Below are positions 63,360 to 64,000 of a DNA stretch of 64,000 nucleotides, piece after piece. The DNA comes from an uncultured Tissierellia bacterium (GTDB lineage: Bacteria; Bacillota; Clostridia; Tissierellales; Peptoniphilaceae). The stretch covers positions 62,001-126,000 of the forward strand of contig CAMYAK010000001.1 of NCBI GenBank assembly GCA_947253765.1. The letters are read 5' to 3'. The position numbers and the translations under genes were made by a program. How positions within the stretch are numbered: the first letter of the stretch is position 1; the number at the start of each line of letters is the position of its first letter. Under the pieces are notes generated by a model, which was given only the letters and a program-made list of their open reading frames with translations, searched no databases and was not told the origin of the DNA.

Positions 63360-63710
63360 ATGCCTGATAAAAAAGATATTATAGAAAACAATGATAAGGT
63401 TATCCCTACACCTGAACAAATTGCCCAAAGGGAAGCCGAAAAACTGAAGAGAAAAGAAGAAAAGAAAAAATTAAAAAAACAGGCCAGACAGGAAGAGATA
63501 AAAAAATTCAAGCGCAAGGACCGGCTCATGACCTTCCTATGGATTTTCCTCTTCCCCTTTATGATAACGGGCTGGATATGGAAGACCGACACTATAAAAT
63601 ACAGGATCCTCAAAATATTTATGATCATTTTAATGTGGATCCTTATTATCAGACTTGCCCTCCATGTTCCTACTCCAAAGACAAATCCCGCCAATATACT
63701 TTTGAAATAA
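63360..63710 (+). CDS. Small membrane protein with charged N-terminus
   Basis: A 116-residue protein. Residues ~20-55 are a Lys/Glu/Arg-rich helix (AQREAEKLKRKEEKKKLKKQ), followed by two hydrophobic segments (about 57-72 and 83-100). GGGGAGGA precedes ATG 63360. No family recognised; function unknown. Confidence 0.7.
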   Translation: MPDKKDIIENNDKVIPTPEQIAQREAEKLKRKEEKKKLKKQARQEEIKKFKRKDRLMTFLWIFLFPFMITGWIWKTDTIKYRILKIFMIILMWILIIRLALHVPTPKTNPANILLK

Positions 63711-63715
63711 AAACA

Positions 63716-63769
63716 GGCCCCGCCTGAATTGAGACCTTAAGGCTTCAGGATCTCTTTTTGAGCGGGGCT
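63716..63769. terminator. Bidirectional hairpin between convergent genes
   Basis: GGCCCCGC pairs with GCGGGGC, with an inner CTGAA/TTCAG stem. The minus-strand tail is TTTTTATTT; the structure overlaps the 3' end of the gene at 63745. Confidence 0.6.
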
Positions 63770-63999
63770 ATGTATGCCCATTTCAAAGCTTTTTTGAGTA
63801 TGGTGAAATCCAAGACATTACCGCTGTATAAGCGGCCATCAAGATTATATAGAAAATCCTTGTCCGAAGTTATTTTTCCGGATTTTATAAGGATCTCCCT
63901 AACTCCCTTAATTCCCAAGTGGTCTCCCTTTCGATAGGCAATAAAAAGAGACAGGATCCTCAGGGCACTCGTGGGGTCGATCAGGATTAAATTCAGTAT
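63745..63999 (-). CDS. C-terminal end of an unrecognised protein (5' end outside window)
   Basis: An open frame of 84 residues from the window edge to TGA 63747-63745, containing IDPTSALRILSLFIAYRKGD and ending YIAPLKKRS. Codon composition resembles the neighbours and a terminator-like hairpin overlaps its end, so it is probably real. Family unknown. Confidence 0.6.
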   Translation of the reverse strand: MLNLILIDPTSALRILSLFIAYRKGDHLGIKGVREILIKSGKITSDKDFLYNLDGRLYSGNVLDFTILKKALKWAYIAPLKKRS

Positions 64000-64000
64000 T

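Overview
The window reads as chromosomal DNA of an anaerobic, low-to-mid GC Firmicute. The signs are AGGAGG-type ribosome binding sites, a T-box leader, the order yybS-gdpP-rplI-dnaB, the order metG-tatD-rnmV-ksgA, class III ribonucleotide reductase, an Fe-S serine dehydratase and amino-acid-degrading enzymes (glutamate dehydrogenase, a tryptophanase-like lyase). No sporulation, tRNA, rRNA, CRISPR or intact insertion-sequence gene was seen. A Tissierellales/Peptoniphilaceae member would fit, but that is inference.

Layout. 1-5.8 kb: the 3' part of purL, a flavodoxin/DUF3793 pair, a pair of half-size chromate transporters and gdhA. 5.8-14.4 kb (mostly minus strand): a glutaredoxin-ksgA-rnmV-tatD-metG operon; a secreted Ala/Lys/Glu rod protein behind a WalR-like box; an MFS transporter; and tyrS behind a very short T-box. 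14.5-19.5 kb: cell-wall precursor genes ddl and murF (plus) facing murG and serS (minus). 19.5-27.3 kb: a minus-strand housekeeping run dtd-yybS-gdpP-rplI-dnaB-dnaD-dnaI-nnrE covering D-Tyr-tRNA editing, c-di-AMP turnover and replication restart. 27.4-30.6 kb: an ArsR-regulated metal ATPase and a pyridoxamine-kinase-type gene. 30.6-33.5 kb: a very AT-rich islet (ECF sigma factor, membrane anti-sigma, secreted cysteine peptidase, small anchored protein), followed at 33.74 kb by a second, truncated, diverged copy of the kinase 3' end and a second copy of the small protein. 34.4-39.3 kb: thyA, sdaAA/sdaAB, queH and uraA. 39.3-49.1 kb: an esterase, a CLC protein without its gating glutamate, DUF3783, and the galactose genes (galT plus; mglB-mglA-mglC-galK minus), with a second AT-rich insert (an unknown gene plus a Nudix gene) just after galT. 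49.4-55.6 kb: a 43-residue protein, ridA, a tryptophanase-like lyase, a neurotransmitter:sodium symporter-type transporter, chorismate mutase, a metallo-beta-lactamase-fold protein and galM. 55.7-64 kb: tal and tkt, an ECF S component, a lysophospholipase-like hydrolase, nrdG and nrdD under NrdR-like boxes, a small membrane protein, and the 3' end of an unrecognised gene.

How the genes work together. Galactose taken up by MglBAC can be handled by GalM, GalK and GalT; the mglB promoter holds a LacI/CcpA-type operator in its spacer. RidA next to a PLP lyase and in the same region as serine dehydratase fits removal of reactive enamines. tkt (thiamine-diphosphate dependent) lies divergent from an S component that may import a thiamine precursor.

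Most unusual observations: the sigma/anti-sigma/peptidase islet with its diverged kinase remnant; a DUF3793 gene whose apparent start codon is ATA behind a good promoter and Shine-Dalgarno sequence; a tyrS T-box with only a very short Stem I; and a CLC protein with Cys at the gating-Glu position.
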